Below are positions 47,952 to 56,659 of a DNA stretch of 64,000 bases, one piece after another. Each line of letters begins with the position of its first letter. Position 1 is the stretch's first letter. Made by a program: the position numbers and the translations under genes. Under the pieces are notes generated by a model that saw only the letters and a program-made list of their open reading frames with translations, had not been told where the DNA came from and searched no databases. The DNA comes from Marinobacter sp. S6332 (GTDB lineage: Bacteria; Pseudomonadota; Gammaproteobacteria; Pseudomonadales; Oleiphilaceae): the NCBI RefSeq assembly GCF_023016045.1, contig NZ_JALKAP010000003.1:248001-312000 (forward strand). The letters are read 5' to 3'.

Positions 47952-49106
47952 TCAAGCGTGAATAGGCGGTACAACTTTAGACAACGCCTGTTTTTCCAGC
48001 GCAAAGCGGCCAGTAACCGCAAAGCCTAAAACCTCGCCGCTGGCATTCTTGAACAAGGTTTTTACGTGGGTGCCATCCTGTTCGGTTTCCCAAGTTCCCT
48101 CAGCGTTTGAAGGCGGCGGGCACACCGCAGCTGGACAACAGGGAGTTTTGATCATTACAGGCATGGTACCGTATGTCACCTCTGTGGGCGCTCCGGTCAG
48201 GGTTTTTGCCAAAGCGCGGGCGCAAGCCATCAAAGGCAGCACATAAAGCAATACGTGTCCGTCTACCTCCGCGCAATCACCCAGCGCATAAACATCCGGG
48301 GCCGAGGTCTCCAGTAATCTGTTGACCGTGATTCCACGACCAGTATCGATTCCGGCGGCACGGGCCAGCTGCGTTCGAGGCCGCAGCCCGACTGCGGAAA
48401 TCACAAGGTCCGCCTGTAAGGTTTCACCGTTGGCGAGGAGCAAGGTTACCCCCTCTCCCGTCGGTTCAACCCGCTCAACCACAGTTTCAAGATGGAAGCG
48501 CACGCCCAGCGACTCCAGCTCTTTCTGCACAGCATTGGCGGCAACCGGAGGCAATAGGCTTGGCATAACCGCATCGGATGGTGCGATCACCTCTACTTCA
48601 TAACCGCCATTGCGCAGATCATTCGCAAACTCACAACCAATAAGCCCGGCCCCCATAATAGCCACGCGACTCCCCGGCCTTAAGGCTTTCCGGAACACCC
48701 GGTAGTCTTCCAGATCGTTTATCGGGAATACACGCTCTTGCCCATCACCCGGAATGGTCAGGCGAATAACATCTGCGCCCCATGCCAGCACCAGTTTGCT
48801 GTAAAGCAGGCTTTCGTCACCCAGCAGCAACCTATGGCCATCGGTATCTATGCCGGTAACGGTGGTAAAAGTGCGCAACTCCAGGTTCAGTTGCTCCGCC
48901 ATGGCATCAGTAGCCGCCTGAGCCAGACCATCAGCATCTTTGCCTTTGGTAAAACCCGTCGACAGCATGGGCTTGGAGTAGCTGACGCCATCATCAGCGG
49001 TTACCATCACAATCCGCACACCCTTATCCTGCTTGCGAATTTCTCGCGCGAGAGAATACCCCGCCAAACCGGTCCCGATAATAACGATGGGGTTCTGCTC
49101 TGTCAT
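47952..49106 (-). CDS. rubB: Rubredoxin-NAD(+) reductase
   Basis: This FAD-dependent reductase passes electrons from NADH to rubredoxin for alkane hydroxylases and for oxygen or peroxide protection. The 384-residue protein has the FAD motif IVIIGTGLAGYSLAREI at the N-terminus, the NADH motif AIMGAGLIGCEFANDL in the middle, and the second FAD segment DVYALGDCAEVDGH. A CGGAG site is correctly placed for the ATG at 49106, not for the ATG six bases earlier. The rubredoxin gene is 19 bp upstream on the same strand, as in P. aeruginosa (rubA-rubB). Confidence 0.95.
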   Translation of the reverse strand: MTEQNPIVIIGTGLAGYSLAREIRKQDKGVRIVMVTADDGVSYSKPMLSTGFTKGKDADGLAQAATDAMAEQLNLELRTFTTVTGIDTDGHRLLLGDESLLYSKLVLAWGADVIRLTIPGDGQERVFPINDLEDYRVFRKALRPGSRVAIMGAGLIGCEFANDLRNGGYEVEVIAPSDAVMPSLLPPVAANAVQKELESLGVRFHLETVVERVEPTGEGVTLLLANGETLQADLVISAVGLRPRTQLARAAGIDTGRGITVNRLLETSAPDVYALGDCAEVDGHVLLYVLPLMACARALAKTLTGAPTEVTYGTMPVMIKTPCCPAAVCPPPSNAEGTWETEQDGTHVKTLFKNASGEVLGFAVTGRFALEKQALSKVVPPIHA

Positions 49107-49125
49107 AACCATGCTCCGTTGAGGG

Positions 49126-49293
49126 TCAACCGATCTCGATCATTTCAAAATCTTCCTTGCCCACTCCACAGTCTGGACAAACCCAATCATCGGGCACATC
49201 GTCCCAAGAAGTCCCGGGCTCAATTCCGTCTTCTGGCCAGCCTTCTGCTTCGTCATAAACCAGGCCACACACTACGCACTGCCACTTCTTCAT
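49126..49293 (-). CDS. rubA: Rubredoxin
   Basis: This 55-residue electron carrier has the FeS4 ligands in [13 protein letters not shown] and [12 protein letters not shown], with the usual WQC start and [13 protein letters not shown]. It should feed electrons from RubB to an alkane hydroxylase or to another oxygenase. The ATG at 49293 has a GGAGAG site; an in-frame GTG upstream has none. A distinguishing point in the alkane field is that AlkG2-type rubredoxins work with AlkB, while AlkG1-type do not; the sequence here is a standard single-domain form. No alkB lies in the window. Confidence 0.97.
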   Translation of the reverse strand: MKKWQCVVCGLVYDEAEGWPEDGIEPGTSWDDVPDDWVCPDCGVGKEDFEMIEIG

Positions 49294-49561
49294 AAACAAT
49301 CTCTCCACCACACATTTGCGGCCGCTAAATTAATTGTCGAACAATACATCAAAACAGAATCTTTGCACAGACACCAAATAAAACGAGCGCCCCACGCGCC
49401 TGCCCGCGTTGCGACATAATAATAACCGGCACACCGGGATTCACCAATGCCAGAAAGGACGCACTCAGTTGGGTTTTTCTGTCAATAGTTGGTAGAACAC
49501 CCCCTCCCCTCGACCGGCCCTCTCCGGTATAATCGCCGGTTTTACGACAGGACCGACCGTT

Positions 49562-50119
49562 ATGACCGATACCGTCGCCGAAATGAATCAGGTTATGGCC
49601 GAAGCTGACTGCCTGATTGATGAGCAACAGGTACAGGCTGCCATCCGCAATCTGGCCGACGACATTACCGGCCGCCTTAAAGACAGTAACCCCCTGCTGT
49701 TTTGTGTGATGAACGGCGGTTTGATCTTTACCGGCCAACTTCTGCCACAGCTCAAGTTCCCGGTACAGGCAGAATATCTTCATGCGACGCGCTACCGGCA
49801 GGAAACCACCGGCGGCATTTTGGAGTGGAAGCTCCAACCTGAAGCCGACATGAAAGACCGTACCGTGCTGATTATTGACGACATCCTTGATGAAGGCACC
49901 ACCCTGTGTGCCATCGCGGACTATTGTCTGGCCCATGGTGCAAAGCAGGTACTAACAGCCGTTTTGGTCGACAAGCAGCACGACCGCAAAGCCCGCCCGA
50001 ATCTTAAAGCAGATTTCACCGGGTTGAATGTGGAAGATCGCTTCCTGTTTGGCTATGGCATGGATTACAAAGGATACTGGCGCAACGCGCCCGGGATTTA
50101 TGCCGTTAAAGGCCTCTGA
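49562..50119 (+). CDS. Hypoxanthine-guanine phosphoribosyltransferase
   Basis: The enzyme salvages hypoxanthine and guanine into IMP and GMP with PRPP. The 185-residue type I phosphoribosyltransferase has the PRPP motif VLIIDDILDEGTTL at about 101-114, the flexible-loop region LHATRYRQETTGG, and the substrate-binding VDKQHDRKARPNLKADF. The purine loop FLFGYGMDYKGYWRN at the C-terminus is typical. It overlaps ubiC by 20 bases, in a different frame, and shares the strand with ubiC and ubiA. It is divergent from rubredoxin. Confidence 0.93.
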   Translation: MTDTVAEMNQVMAEADCLIDEQQVQAAIRNLADDITGRLKDSNPLLFCVMNGGLIFTGQLLPQLKFPVQAEYLHATRYRQETTGGILEWKLQPEADMKDRTVLIIDDILDEGTTLCAIADYCLAHGAKQVLTAVLVDKQHDRKARPNLKADFTGLNVEDRFLFGYGMDYKGYWRNAPGIYAVKGL

Positions 50120-50687
50120 CATCAACACCCCGGACCCCAGCCCCAGACTGACAATTCCGCTAACCGATTGGTACAGTTCTTTCGCTGCTGCAGGGCTTCG
50201 TAACCCCGAGGTTCATGGCCCGGCGCGTTATTGGCTAAAGGTAGAAGGCTCCTTTACCCGGGCCCTGCAAAACCAATGCGCTCGTTCATTTCACGTTGAA
50301 GTTCAGCGAGAAGGTTTCGCCACACCCACCCCTGAAGAAGCCATACGCCTCAGTATCCCGCATCGCCAACAGGCATGGATTCGCGAGGTTCGCCTGTGCG
50401 GAGACGGTAAACCATGGGTTCTCGCACGCACCGTTATTCCACTCGCTTGTCTGACGGGCGAAGGTCGGCGGCTTCTTTATCTCGGCAGCAAGCCTCTGGG
50501 CGCTTTTCTGTTCAGTAGCCGTAACTGGCAGCGGGGGCCACTTGAAACAGGACTCTGCAACCACGATGGCCAAAGCCCATCGAACGCCAGTCAGCCCCAA
50601 CTTGCCCGCCGATCCCTGTTCAGCAACAAAAACAGCGCTCTGCTTGTGGGCGAATATCTACTCCCAATACTCTATCGTCAGGACTGA
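50100..50687 (+). CDS. ubiC: Chorismate-pyruvate lyase UbiC
   Basis: UbiC converts chorismate to 4-hydroxybenzoate, the first committed step of ubiquinone synthesis. The 195-residue protein has the family segments TDWYSS, WIREVRLCGDGKPWVLARTVIPLACL with the conserved Arg and Glu-type region, and LGSKPLGAFLFSS near the C-terminal half. I start at the ATG at 50100, 20 bases inside hpt. Alternative starts exist within the hpt frame region but would lengthen it without family support. ubiA follows, so the two form the ubiCA pair, as in E. coli and Pseudomonas. Confidence 0.88.
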   Translation: MPLKASDINTPDPSPRLTIPLTDWYSSFAAAGLRNPEVHGPARYWLKVEGSFTRALQNQCARSFHVEVQREGFATPTPEEAIRLSIPHRQQAWIREVRLCGDGKPWVLARTVIPLACLTGEGRRLLYLGSKPLGAFLFSSRNWQRGPLETGLCNHDGQSPSNASQPQLARRSLFSNKNSALLVGEYLLPILYRQD

Positions 50688-50775
50688 AGCTTCCCGCAGA
50701 GCCCCTCCAACTTTTACCCATGCCCACCCACTGGCTATAATCCCTGCACTTTCAATCACCATTGTTTCGTTTTCC

Positions 50776-51684
50776 ATGCCTCAACCGGATAGACCCATGT
50801 TGCTTAATGCCGTACCAGAAAATATACGGAGCCGATTAGCCGATTACGCCCAGTTGCTGCGCATCAACCGTCCTATTGGCACACTACTCTTGCTTTGGCC
50901 CACGTACTGGGCGCTCTGGCTTGCCGGTGACGGTAGCCCAAGCATCGGCAACATCATCGTTTTCACATTGGGCGTGTTCTTCATGCGCGCCGCTGGGTGT
51001 GCCATCAACGACTTTGCGGACCGCGATTGGGACAAGCACGTAAAACGCACCAAAGATCGCCCACTGACCACAGGCCGAGTTAAAGCATGGGAGGCCGTCG
51101 CCCTGTTTGGCGGCCTGTGTATTATTTCTTTCTTGATGGTGGTGTTTTTTACCAACACCTTCACACTCTACCTTTCCGTTGGCGGCGCATTGCTGGCGTT
51201 CATATACCCCTTCTCCAAGCGCTTCACGCACTTACCCCAGCTGTTTCTTGGCGCTGCCTTTTCTTGGGCTATCCCCATGGCTTGGGCCGCAGAGGCTGGC
51301 GAGCTCAGCCAAGTCACTTGGCTGTTGTTCACCGCCAATGTGCTCTGGACCGTGGCTTACGATACTTTCTATGCCATGGTTGATCGCGACGACGACCTCA
51401 AAGTGGGCATCAAATCCACTGCCATCCTTTTCGGCGATGCTGACCGAGCCATTATCGGCGTACTTCAGGCCATGGTCGTGCTTATCCTGATAATCGTCGG
51501 CAGCCGTTATGATCTGGGAACTTTCTATCACCTGGGACTGGTTGCCATGGCCTGCCTGTTTATCTACCAGCAATATCTTGCCAAGGACCGTGAGCGCGAC
51601 GGCTGCTTCAAGGCCTTCCTGAACAATAACTGGGCGGGGTTTGCGGTGTTTGCTGGGCTGATTATAGACCTGCTAATCACATGA
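50776..51684 (+). CDS. ubiA: 4-Hydroxybenzoate octaprenyltransferase UbiA
   Basis: UbiA attaches the polyprenyl chain to 4-hydroxybenzoate in the inner membrane. The 302-residue protein has about eight membrane segments and the two Asp-rich motifs that bind Mg-pyrophosphate: NDFADRDWDKHVKRTKDRPL, and the second DTFYAMVDRDDDLKVGIKST. The N-terminus RINRPIGTLLLLWPTYWALW is highly conserved. An ATG at 50797 would give 295 residues, close to the Pseudomonas form, and is an equally possible start. It follows ubiC by 88 bp. A palindromic element (copy C) lies after its stop. Confidence 0.94.
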   Translation: MPQPDRPMLLNAVPENIRSRLADYAQLLRINRPIGTLLLLWPTYWALWLAGDGSPSIGNIIVFTLGVFFMRAAGCAINDFADRDWDKHVKRTKDRPLTTGRVKAWEAVALFGGLCIISFLMVVFFTNTFTLYLSVGGALLAFIYPFSKRFTHLPQLFLGAAFSWAIPMAWAAEAGELSQVTWLLFTANVLWTVAYDTFYAMVDRDDDLKVGIKSTAILFGDADRAIIGVLQAMVVLILIIVGSRYDLGTFYHLGLVAMACLFIYQQYLAKDRERDGCFKAFLNNNWAGFAVFAGLIIDLLIT

Positions 51685-51713
51685 GAAGACGATAGAAGCA
51701 CTGGGCTTGCAAC

Positions 51714-51820
51714 GGCGGAATGGGCAGGGCTGTCACAAACCGTGCATTGCCAGGGATGGCAATGCCGAGCCCCCATGGATGGGTTCACGGCGTGTTTGTG
51801 ACAGCCCTGCCCATTTCGCC
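51714..51820. repeat. Dispersed palindromic element, copy C (ubiA-phoB gap)
   Basis: Two 27-base arms (51714-51740, 51794-51820) pair with one G-T type mismatch, enclosing 53 bases. Inside, GCATTGCC/GGCAATGC forms a hairpin at 51744-51765, and GAGCCC/GGGTTC can form a second. The core segments CGTGC, GGGATGGC, GCCGAGC and GGCGT agree with copies A and B. It starts 30 bp after ubiA and ends 43 bp before the Pho box. Confidence 0.88.
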
Positions 51821-51862
51821 GGTACTCCCAACTTCATAGGCTTGGAGACAATAAGTAGGAGC

Positions 51863-51880
51863 CTGTCACACAGCTGTAAC
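51863..51880 (+). promoter_or_regulatory. Pho box upstream of phoB
   Basis: Two direct heptamers CTGTCAC (51863-51869) and CTGTAAC (51874-51880) are spaced 11 bases apart, the classical PhoB half-site arrangement. It is 57 bp before the phoB ATG. By established knowledge this supports positive auto-regulation under phosphate starvation. Confidence 0.85.
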
Positions 51881-51936
51881 ACTCAGGCATTGTAATAGGT
51901 CAGCAACAAATCATGGTCTGAAACAGGTTATAGAAT

Positions 51937-52629
51937 ATGTCTGGAAAAACCGTCCTGATAGTCGACGACGAACCCGCCATCCGCGAAATGATCGCCGTTG
52001 CTCTTGAAATGGCCGACTACCACTGCATGGAAGCCGCAGACGCCCGCGAAGCTCATGCCTTAATTATCGACAAACAGCCAGACATTATTCTGTTGGATTG
52101 GATGCTACCCGGCACCAGCGGCATAGAGCTGGCAAGACGCCTGAAAAAAGAAGAGACCACTGCAGACGTCCCCATTATTATGCTGACCGCCAAGGTTGAA
52201 GAAGATAACAAAATCCGTGGCCTAGAGGTTGGTGCGGATGATTACATTACCAAGCCTTTTAGCCCCAGAGAACTCGTTGCCCGCTTAAAGGCCGTTCTTC
52301 GCAGGGCAACACCACCAGGTATCGACAGCCCCATTGAAGTGGACGGGCTGATACTCGACCCTTCAAGCCATCGCGTCACCGCAAACGACACTTCGTTGAA
52401 TATCGGCCCAACGGAGTATCGGCTGCTGCAGTTTTTCATGACGCATCAGGAACGAGTTTACACCCGATCACAGCTTTTGGATCAGGTGTGGGGTGGCAAT
52501 GTTTACGTTGAGGAGCGAACGGTTGATGTGCACATCCGACGGTTACGCAAGGCTTTAGGGGAGCAACACGACTATCTCATTCAGACAGTGAGAGGCGCAG
52601 GTTACAGGTTCTCTACCCAACCCGCCTAA
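51937..52629 (+). CDS. phoB: Phosphate regulon response regulator PhoB
   Basis: PhoB activates phosphate-starvation genes when phosphorylated by PhoR. The 230-residue OmpR-type regulator has a receiver domain with the acidic residues Asp10-Asp11 and phosphoacceptor Asp54 in ILLDWMLPGTSG, the conserved Lys in YITKPFSPREL, and a winged helix (ERVYTRSQLLDQVWGGNVYVEERTVDVHIRRLRKAL). It follows the Pho box and is followed by phoR after 36 bp. The palindromic element in the ubiA gap separates it from the ubi genes. Synteny with Pseudomonas (ubiCA-phoBR) supports the call. Confidence 0.97.
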   Translation: MSGKTVLIVDDEPAIREMIAVALEMADYHCMEAADAREAHALIIDKQPDIILLDWMLPGTSGIELARRLKKEETTADVPIIMLTAKVEEDNKIRGLEVGADDYITKPFSPRELVARLKAVLRRATPPGIDSPIEVDGLILDPSSHRVTANDTSLNIGPTEYRLLQFFMTHQERVYTRSQLLDQVWGGNVYVEERTVDVHIRRLRKALGEQHDYLIQTVRGAGYRFSTQPA

Positions 52630-52665
52630 CGCGCAACTTACCAGAAGCATACAAGGCAATTTTCC

Positions 52666-54009
52666 ATGCAGAAAATCTGGTCGCGACATCTGCGTTACAC
52701 GCTTGCAGGCCTCGCAGGCTCCGCGTTTTTGGGGTTTTATTTGGGGTATCCGGTTTACGGTCTGATTGCGGGCTTGAGCTTCTACTTACTCTGGACGCTT
52801 TACCAAACTCGCCGCTTGTCACAGTGGTTGGCAGACCCGAATACTACTAACGAGGCACCCCAAAGCACAGGGATCTGGGGCGAATTCTTCGAAAAACTGC
52901 ACAAACTCAACCAAAACTACCTGCACACACAAGACCGGCTGCGAACCCGCATCGACCGTATACAGGAGTCTACCAACGCCATGCGTGATGGCGTGATCAT
53001 GACCGACGCACGCGGGACTCTGGAGTGGTGGAACGGTTCAGCAGAGCATTTGTTGGGCTTTCGCCGAACGACCGATCAGGGTCAGTTTATTTATAACCTC
53101 ATCCGCACCCCGGCCTTTAAATCCTACTTTGATGCCAAGGACTACCGCGAGCCTCTAGAGCTGCACTCGCCCGCGAAGCCCCATATTCATCTGCAAATCC
53201 AGATCAGTCTATTTGGAGAAGACGACCGCCTTATCGTCGCCAAGGATATTACGCGCCTGCACCAACTAGAGCAGATGCGCAGAGACTTTGTCAGCAACGT
53301 GTCCCACGAGATGCGAACCCCCCTAACGGTTATCAGCGGCTATTTGGAAACTCTAGCAGACAACGCCGATGACTTGCCTGCGAAGTGGCGACGAGCCATC
53401 AACACAATGGCAACACAGTCGGTTCGCATGGAAACACTGATTACCGATCTTATTCTCTTGTCCCGAATAGAAACCGGCGAGCACGACGCGAATGATGCAC
53501 CAACGAACGTTGAGAGCCTAGTTCAGCAAGTCTGCCAAGACGCCCGCACGTTGAGCGGCAAAAACCAACATGGCATTCACTTCGAGGCTACTAGCCAGCA
53601 ATGGCTAGACGGTGATGAAAACCAGCTGCGCAGCGCTTTTTCCAACCTGATATTCAACGCCGTTAAATACACCCCAGCCGGAGGTACAATCACCGTTTCC
53701 TGGAGCGCCGATAGTCACGGAGGCCACCTTTCGGTGAAAGATACAGGTGCGGGTATTGACCAGATTCATATCCCTCGCCTAACTGAGCGCTTTTACCGAG
53801 CCGACCCCAGCAGACATAAAGATACCGGCGGGACCGGGTTGGGGCTGGCTATTGTTAAGCATGTGCTGATCAATCACGATGGCAATCTGGAGATACGCAG
53901 TCAACTTGGTGAAGGTAGCGAGTTTATCTGCCACTTTCCAGCGGAGCGTCTGGTGGCGTCCGCCTTAGCTACACCGACCCACCAAACATCCGACGAGGAC
54001 AAAGCTTAG
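52666..54009 (+). CDS. phoR: Phosphate regulon sensor kinase PhoR
   Basis: PhoR controls PhoB phosphorylation. The 447-residue histidine kinase has an N-terminal membrane hairpin (about residues 12-45), a PAS domain (about 95-205), and the HisKA box VSHEMRTPLTVISGYLETL with His214. The ATP-binding regions follow: N box SAFSNLIFNAVKYTP, G1 DTGAGID and G2 GGTGLGLAIVKHV. There is no large periplasmic loop, as in the family, since PhoR senses through the Pst system. Its 3' end overlaps the convergent response regulator by four bases. Confidence 0.96.
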   Translation: MQKIWSRHLRYTLAGLAGSAFLGFYLGYPVYGLIAGLSFYLLWTLYQTRRLSQWLADPNTTNEAPQSTGIWGEFFEKLHKLNQNYLHTQDRLRTRIDRIQESTNAMRDGVIMTDARGTLEWWNGSAEHLLGFRRTTDQGQFIYNLIRTPAFKSYFDAKDYREPLELHSPAKPHIHLQIQISLFGEDDRLIVAKDITRLHQLEQMRRDFVSNVSHEMRTPLTVISGYLETLADNADDLPAKWRRAINTMATQSVRMETLITDLILLSRIETGEHDANDAPTNVESLVQQVCQDARTLSGKNQHGIHFEATSQQWLDGDENQLRSAFSNLIFNAVKYTPAGGTITVSWSADSHGGHLSVKDTGAGIDQIHIPRLTERFYRADPSRHKDTGGTGLGLAIVKHVLINHDGNLEIRSQLGEGSEFICHFPAERLVASALATPTHQTSDEDKA

Positions 54010-54887
54010 CGCTTACCGGCCCGAAAGCGCGCAACGAAGCGAGACAGGTCTTCCATTTTTTTCGGATCCTCATCTACAAAGCGAATAGTGACGCTCACAA
54101 AGTCCGTATCCCGACGCTTATCCACGGCTTGCAGCTGATGTACGTATCCGTTCAACCGCGCCATCTGCCCTTCGCCAATATCTATATCCACGACTGCTTG
54201 ATCCAAAATGCCCGGGAATGACTGATCACGCTTCGCGATAACCCGCACCTCGGTTAGGTTGATATCCTTAACCACGGATTTCAGTGTGCTCTCTGCAAAG
54301 CGCACTGAAGCAAGGCTCATACTGCCCTTCGCCGCTGCAGGTTTGGGGCTTGCTGGGGCCGAGGGTGCGAGCGCGCCGAGTGCTGGCGTAGGCTGCTCTG
54401 CCGCCGGCGACGCCGGTTCCCTCTTTTGCGTGAGCAACGCCGCCGACTCTTTAAACGCATCCGCAGGGCCAGCCATGGACTTGCCACTGCGGCCCATCGC
54501 ATTACTCAGCGTGCTGCCCATCACCTTGATGATTTTTTTGCTCAGACCTTCCGGGCTGAAAGGTTTGCCTAAATACTCGGACACACCCTCCTTCACCGCT
54601 TCAATCACGTGATCTTTATCGCCACGGCTGGTAATCATAATGAAAGGCACTTTCTCGTACTGCGGCTGCTGACGCATCCATTGCAGCAATTCAAGACCAG
54701 ACATTTCTGGCATTTCCCAGTCGCACAGAATCAGATCAAAACTCGCTCGGGACATAAGCGATTGCGCCCTACGACCATTCTGCGCGTCGGTCGTCTCGAT
54801 AACGGGAAAGCGCTGACGTATCGTCCGCTTAACCAGATCCCTCACAAAACTGGCGTCATCAACCACCAGCGCTTTCAGCGTTGCCAT
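54006..54887 (-). CDS. Orphan response regulator with receiver and PilZ-like C-terminal domain
   Basis: This 293-residue protein has an N-terminal receiver (Asp10-Asp11, phosphoacceptor Asp56 in ILCDWEMPEMSG, Lys in LGKPFSPE), an Ala/Pro-rich linker of about 60 residues (about 150-190), and a C-terminal beta-rich module (about 195-285). The latter contains FAESTLKSVVKDINLTEVRVIAK, which resembles the core of PilZ, but lacks a clear RxxxR; c-di-GMP binding is thus doubtful. It has no DNA-binding domain. It converges with phoR, overlapping four bases, in a place near PA5364-like regulators in Pseudomonas. No partner kinase is seen beside it. Confidence 0.8.
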   Translation of the reverse strand: MATLKALVVDDASFVRDLVKRTIRQRFPVIETTDAQNGRRAQSLMSRASFDLILCDWEMPEMSGLELLQWMRQQPQYEKVPFIMITSRGDKDHVIEAVKEGVSEYLGKPFSPEGLSKKIIKVMGSTLSNAMGRSGKSMAGPADAFKESAALLTQKREPASPAAEQPTPALGALAPSAPASPKPAAAKGSMSLASVRFAESTLKSVVKDINLTEVRVIAKRDQSFPGILDQAVVDIDIGEGQMARLNGYVHQLQAVDKRRDTDFVSVTIRFVDEDPKKMEDLSRFVARFRAGKR

Positions 54888-55136
54888 GTCTCAAACTCTT
54901 AGGAATGTATGCCCCAACTATAGAACAAAGGCCCGCGCGGGAAACCTGCAAGCTACAAAAAACCACAAACTTCAAACTTAAAAGCAGATAAAAAGCCTGT
55001 TGTGTGCCCCATCGAACCTAGAGGTTAAAGAACTGTCACCACCAACAGTCTTGTAAGGTGTTTCAACAGACTGAAAACGCGCTACCATGATCTTAGTCTT
55101 TAACGTTCACCCCTTCTCTATTTACCGAGGTTTCGC

Positions 55137-56402
55137 GTGCTGACCAAGCTTGCAAGGATTCTGCCCAACCGGCGCATGGCGTGCCGTCTTTCTGTATCTG
55201 CCTTTTTGGCCACCTCTTCACTACCAGTCATGTCAGCGATAGCAGACAGCGACGCCGTACTGGCATCGCCCGAGGGCTTTGAAGAGTGCAAGCTGAAGTT
55301 GCAAGAAAAAGCTATTGCAGCCGGAGTTAGCGCCAAAACGGCTCAGGACGTTATGACCGGAGTAAAACATCTAGATCGGGTAATCGAGCTGGACCGCAGG
55401 CAGCCCGAGTTCACCACCACATTTGCGGATTATCTGAACCGCCGGGTTAATGACAGCAGGGTGAGCAAAGGCCGCGAGCTGATCAAAGAGCACAGCGAGT
55501 TACTGGCACGGGTGACCAGAGAAACCGGCGTACCCGCGCCATACCTTGTCGCTTTTTGGGGGCTGGAAACCAACTTCGGCAGCTACTTCGGAAAAATGTC
55601 TGTGCCCGACTCCCTGACAACTCTGGCCTGCGATGCCCGCAGAAGCAGCTTCTTTACCGAACAACTGATCGCCGCGCTACGCATTATCGATGAGGGTGCC
55701 ATTCCTGTAGAACAAATGGAAGGATCTTGGGCTGGCGCCATGGGTCACGTGCAATTTATGCCCACGGTATTTCTGAAACACGCTGTCGACGCGGATGGCG
55801 ACGGCCGGCGCGATCTCTGGAACAGCCTGCCAGACGCCATGATGTCTGCAGGGCGCTTTCTGGAATCCATGAACTGGGACGGAGAATATCGCTGGGGCCG
55901 GGAAGTGTTGTTGCCAGAAAACTTCGACTACTCAATAGCAGACGGCCGACGTCTTAATCTGAATAAGTGGCGCGAACTGGGCATTACCGATGCGTTCGGC
56001 AAACCTCTTGGGCGGGAAGATATCGCTGCTGCCTTGATAGTCCCGGCAGGCCATGAGGGACCAGCCTTTCTGGCCTACCACAACTTCAAAGTCATCATGG
56101 GTTGGAACCGGTCGGAGTTTTACGCCATAGCCGTAGGCCATCTGGCTGACCGCATTGCGGGCGCAGGAATGCTGCAGAATCCACCACCGGAAGATACGCC
56201 GGCGCTGTCCAGAGACAACATCATTCAACTGCAGGAGCAATTAGAGCAGCGTGGTTATTCTGCGGGCAAGCCCGATGGCATTATGGGTCCGGCTACTCGT
56301 ACCGCCATTCGTAAATTTCAAGTTGCTAATGGGCTTGTGGCTGATGGTTACCCGGGCTCGGCAGTTTTAGGAAAGCTAAACATAGATACGGCGCCTGAAT
56401 AG
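55137..56402 (+). CDS. Lytic murein transglycosylase (MltB type) with peptidoglycan-binding domain
   Basis: This enzyme cleaves peptidoglycan glycan strands, forming 1,6-anhydro ends. The 421-residue protein has a probable signal peptide (about residues 1-36), an SLT-type catalytic domain with Glu144 in WGLETNFGSYFG, the GSWAGAMGHVQFMPT segment, and DADGDGRRDLWNSLPDA. A C-terminal PG_binding_1 domain (about 350-415) has LQEQLEQRGYSAGKPDGIMGPATRTAIRKFQ. The start is GTG at 55137, after a CGAGG ribosome site. It lacks a lipobox, so it is soluble like SltB forms rather than MltB proper. The 249-bp gap upstream shows no gene. Confidence 0.9.
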   Translation: MLTKLARILPNRRMACRLSVSAFLATSSLPVMSAIADSDAVLASPEGFEECKLKLQEKAIAAGVSAKTAQDVMTGVKHLDRVIELDRRQPEFTTTFADYLNRRVNDSRVSKGRELIKEHSELLARVTRETGVPAPYLVAFWGLETNFGSYFGKMSVPDSLTTLACDARRSSFFTEQLIAALRIIDEGAIPVEQMEGSWAGAMGHVQFMPTVFLKHAVDADGDGRRDLWNSLPDAMMSAGRFLESMNWDGEYRWGREVLLPENFDYSIADGRRLNLNKWRELGITDAFGKPLGREDIAAALIVPAGHEGPAFLAYHNFKVIMGWNRSEFYAIAVGHLADRIAGAGMLQNPPPEDTPALSRDNIIQLQEQLEQRGYSAGKPDGIMGPATRTAIRKFQVANGLVADGYPGSAVLGKLNIDTAPE

Positions 56403-56535
56403 CAGGTTCGGTGGAAGCAGTAAAACTGCTTTGTCTGAACACCAGCAAACCTACTGTCGAGTTTTATTACACTTTTACAAAAACCCCTTTATAAAACAAT
56501 GTTAAAAACCATATTTGTCAATTAGATACAAGTGA

Positions 56536-56551
56536 TGGCATGTCAATTGCT
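56536..56551 (+). promoter_or_regulatory. Sigma-54-type promoter of the PEP-CTERM gene
   Basis: TGGCATG-N4-TTGCT fits the consensus TGGCACG-N4-TTGCW, with GG at -24 and GC at -12 in the correct spacing. It implies a start near 56562 and a leader of about 98 bases. Sigma-54 control of PEP-CTERM genes by the PrsK/PrsR system is known in other bacteria. Confidence 0.75.
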
Positions 56552-56659
56552 TAGTTCGGAATTCGTACCAAATTCAATCACCAGTCCTTTCCAAATAAAG
56601 AACTGGAACGCCTGAACTAGAGAAAACAATGCGTGCAGGCTACATGGAGTAGGTTAATC

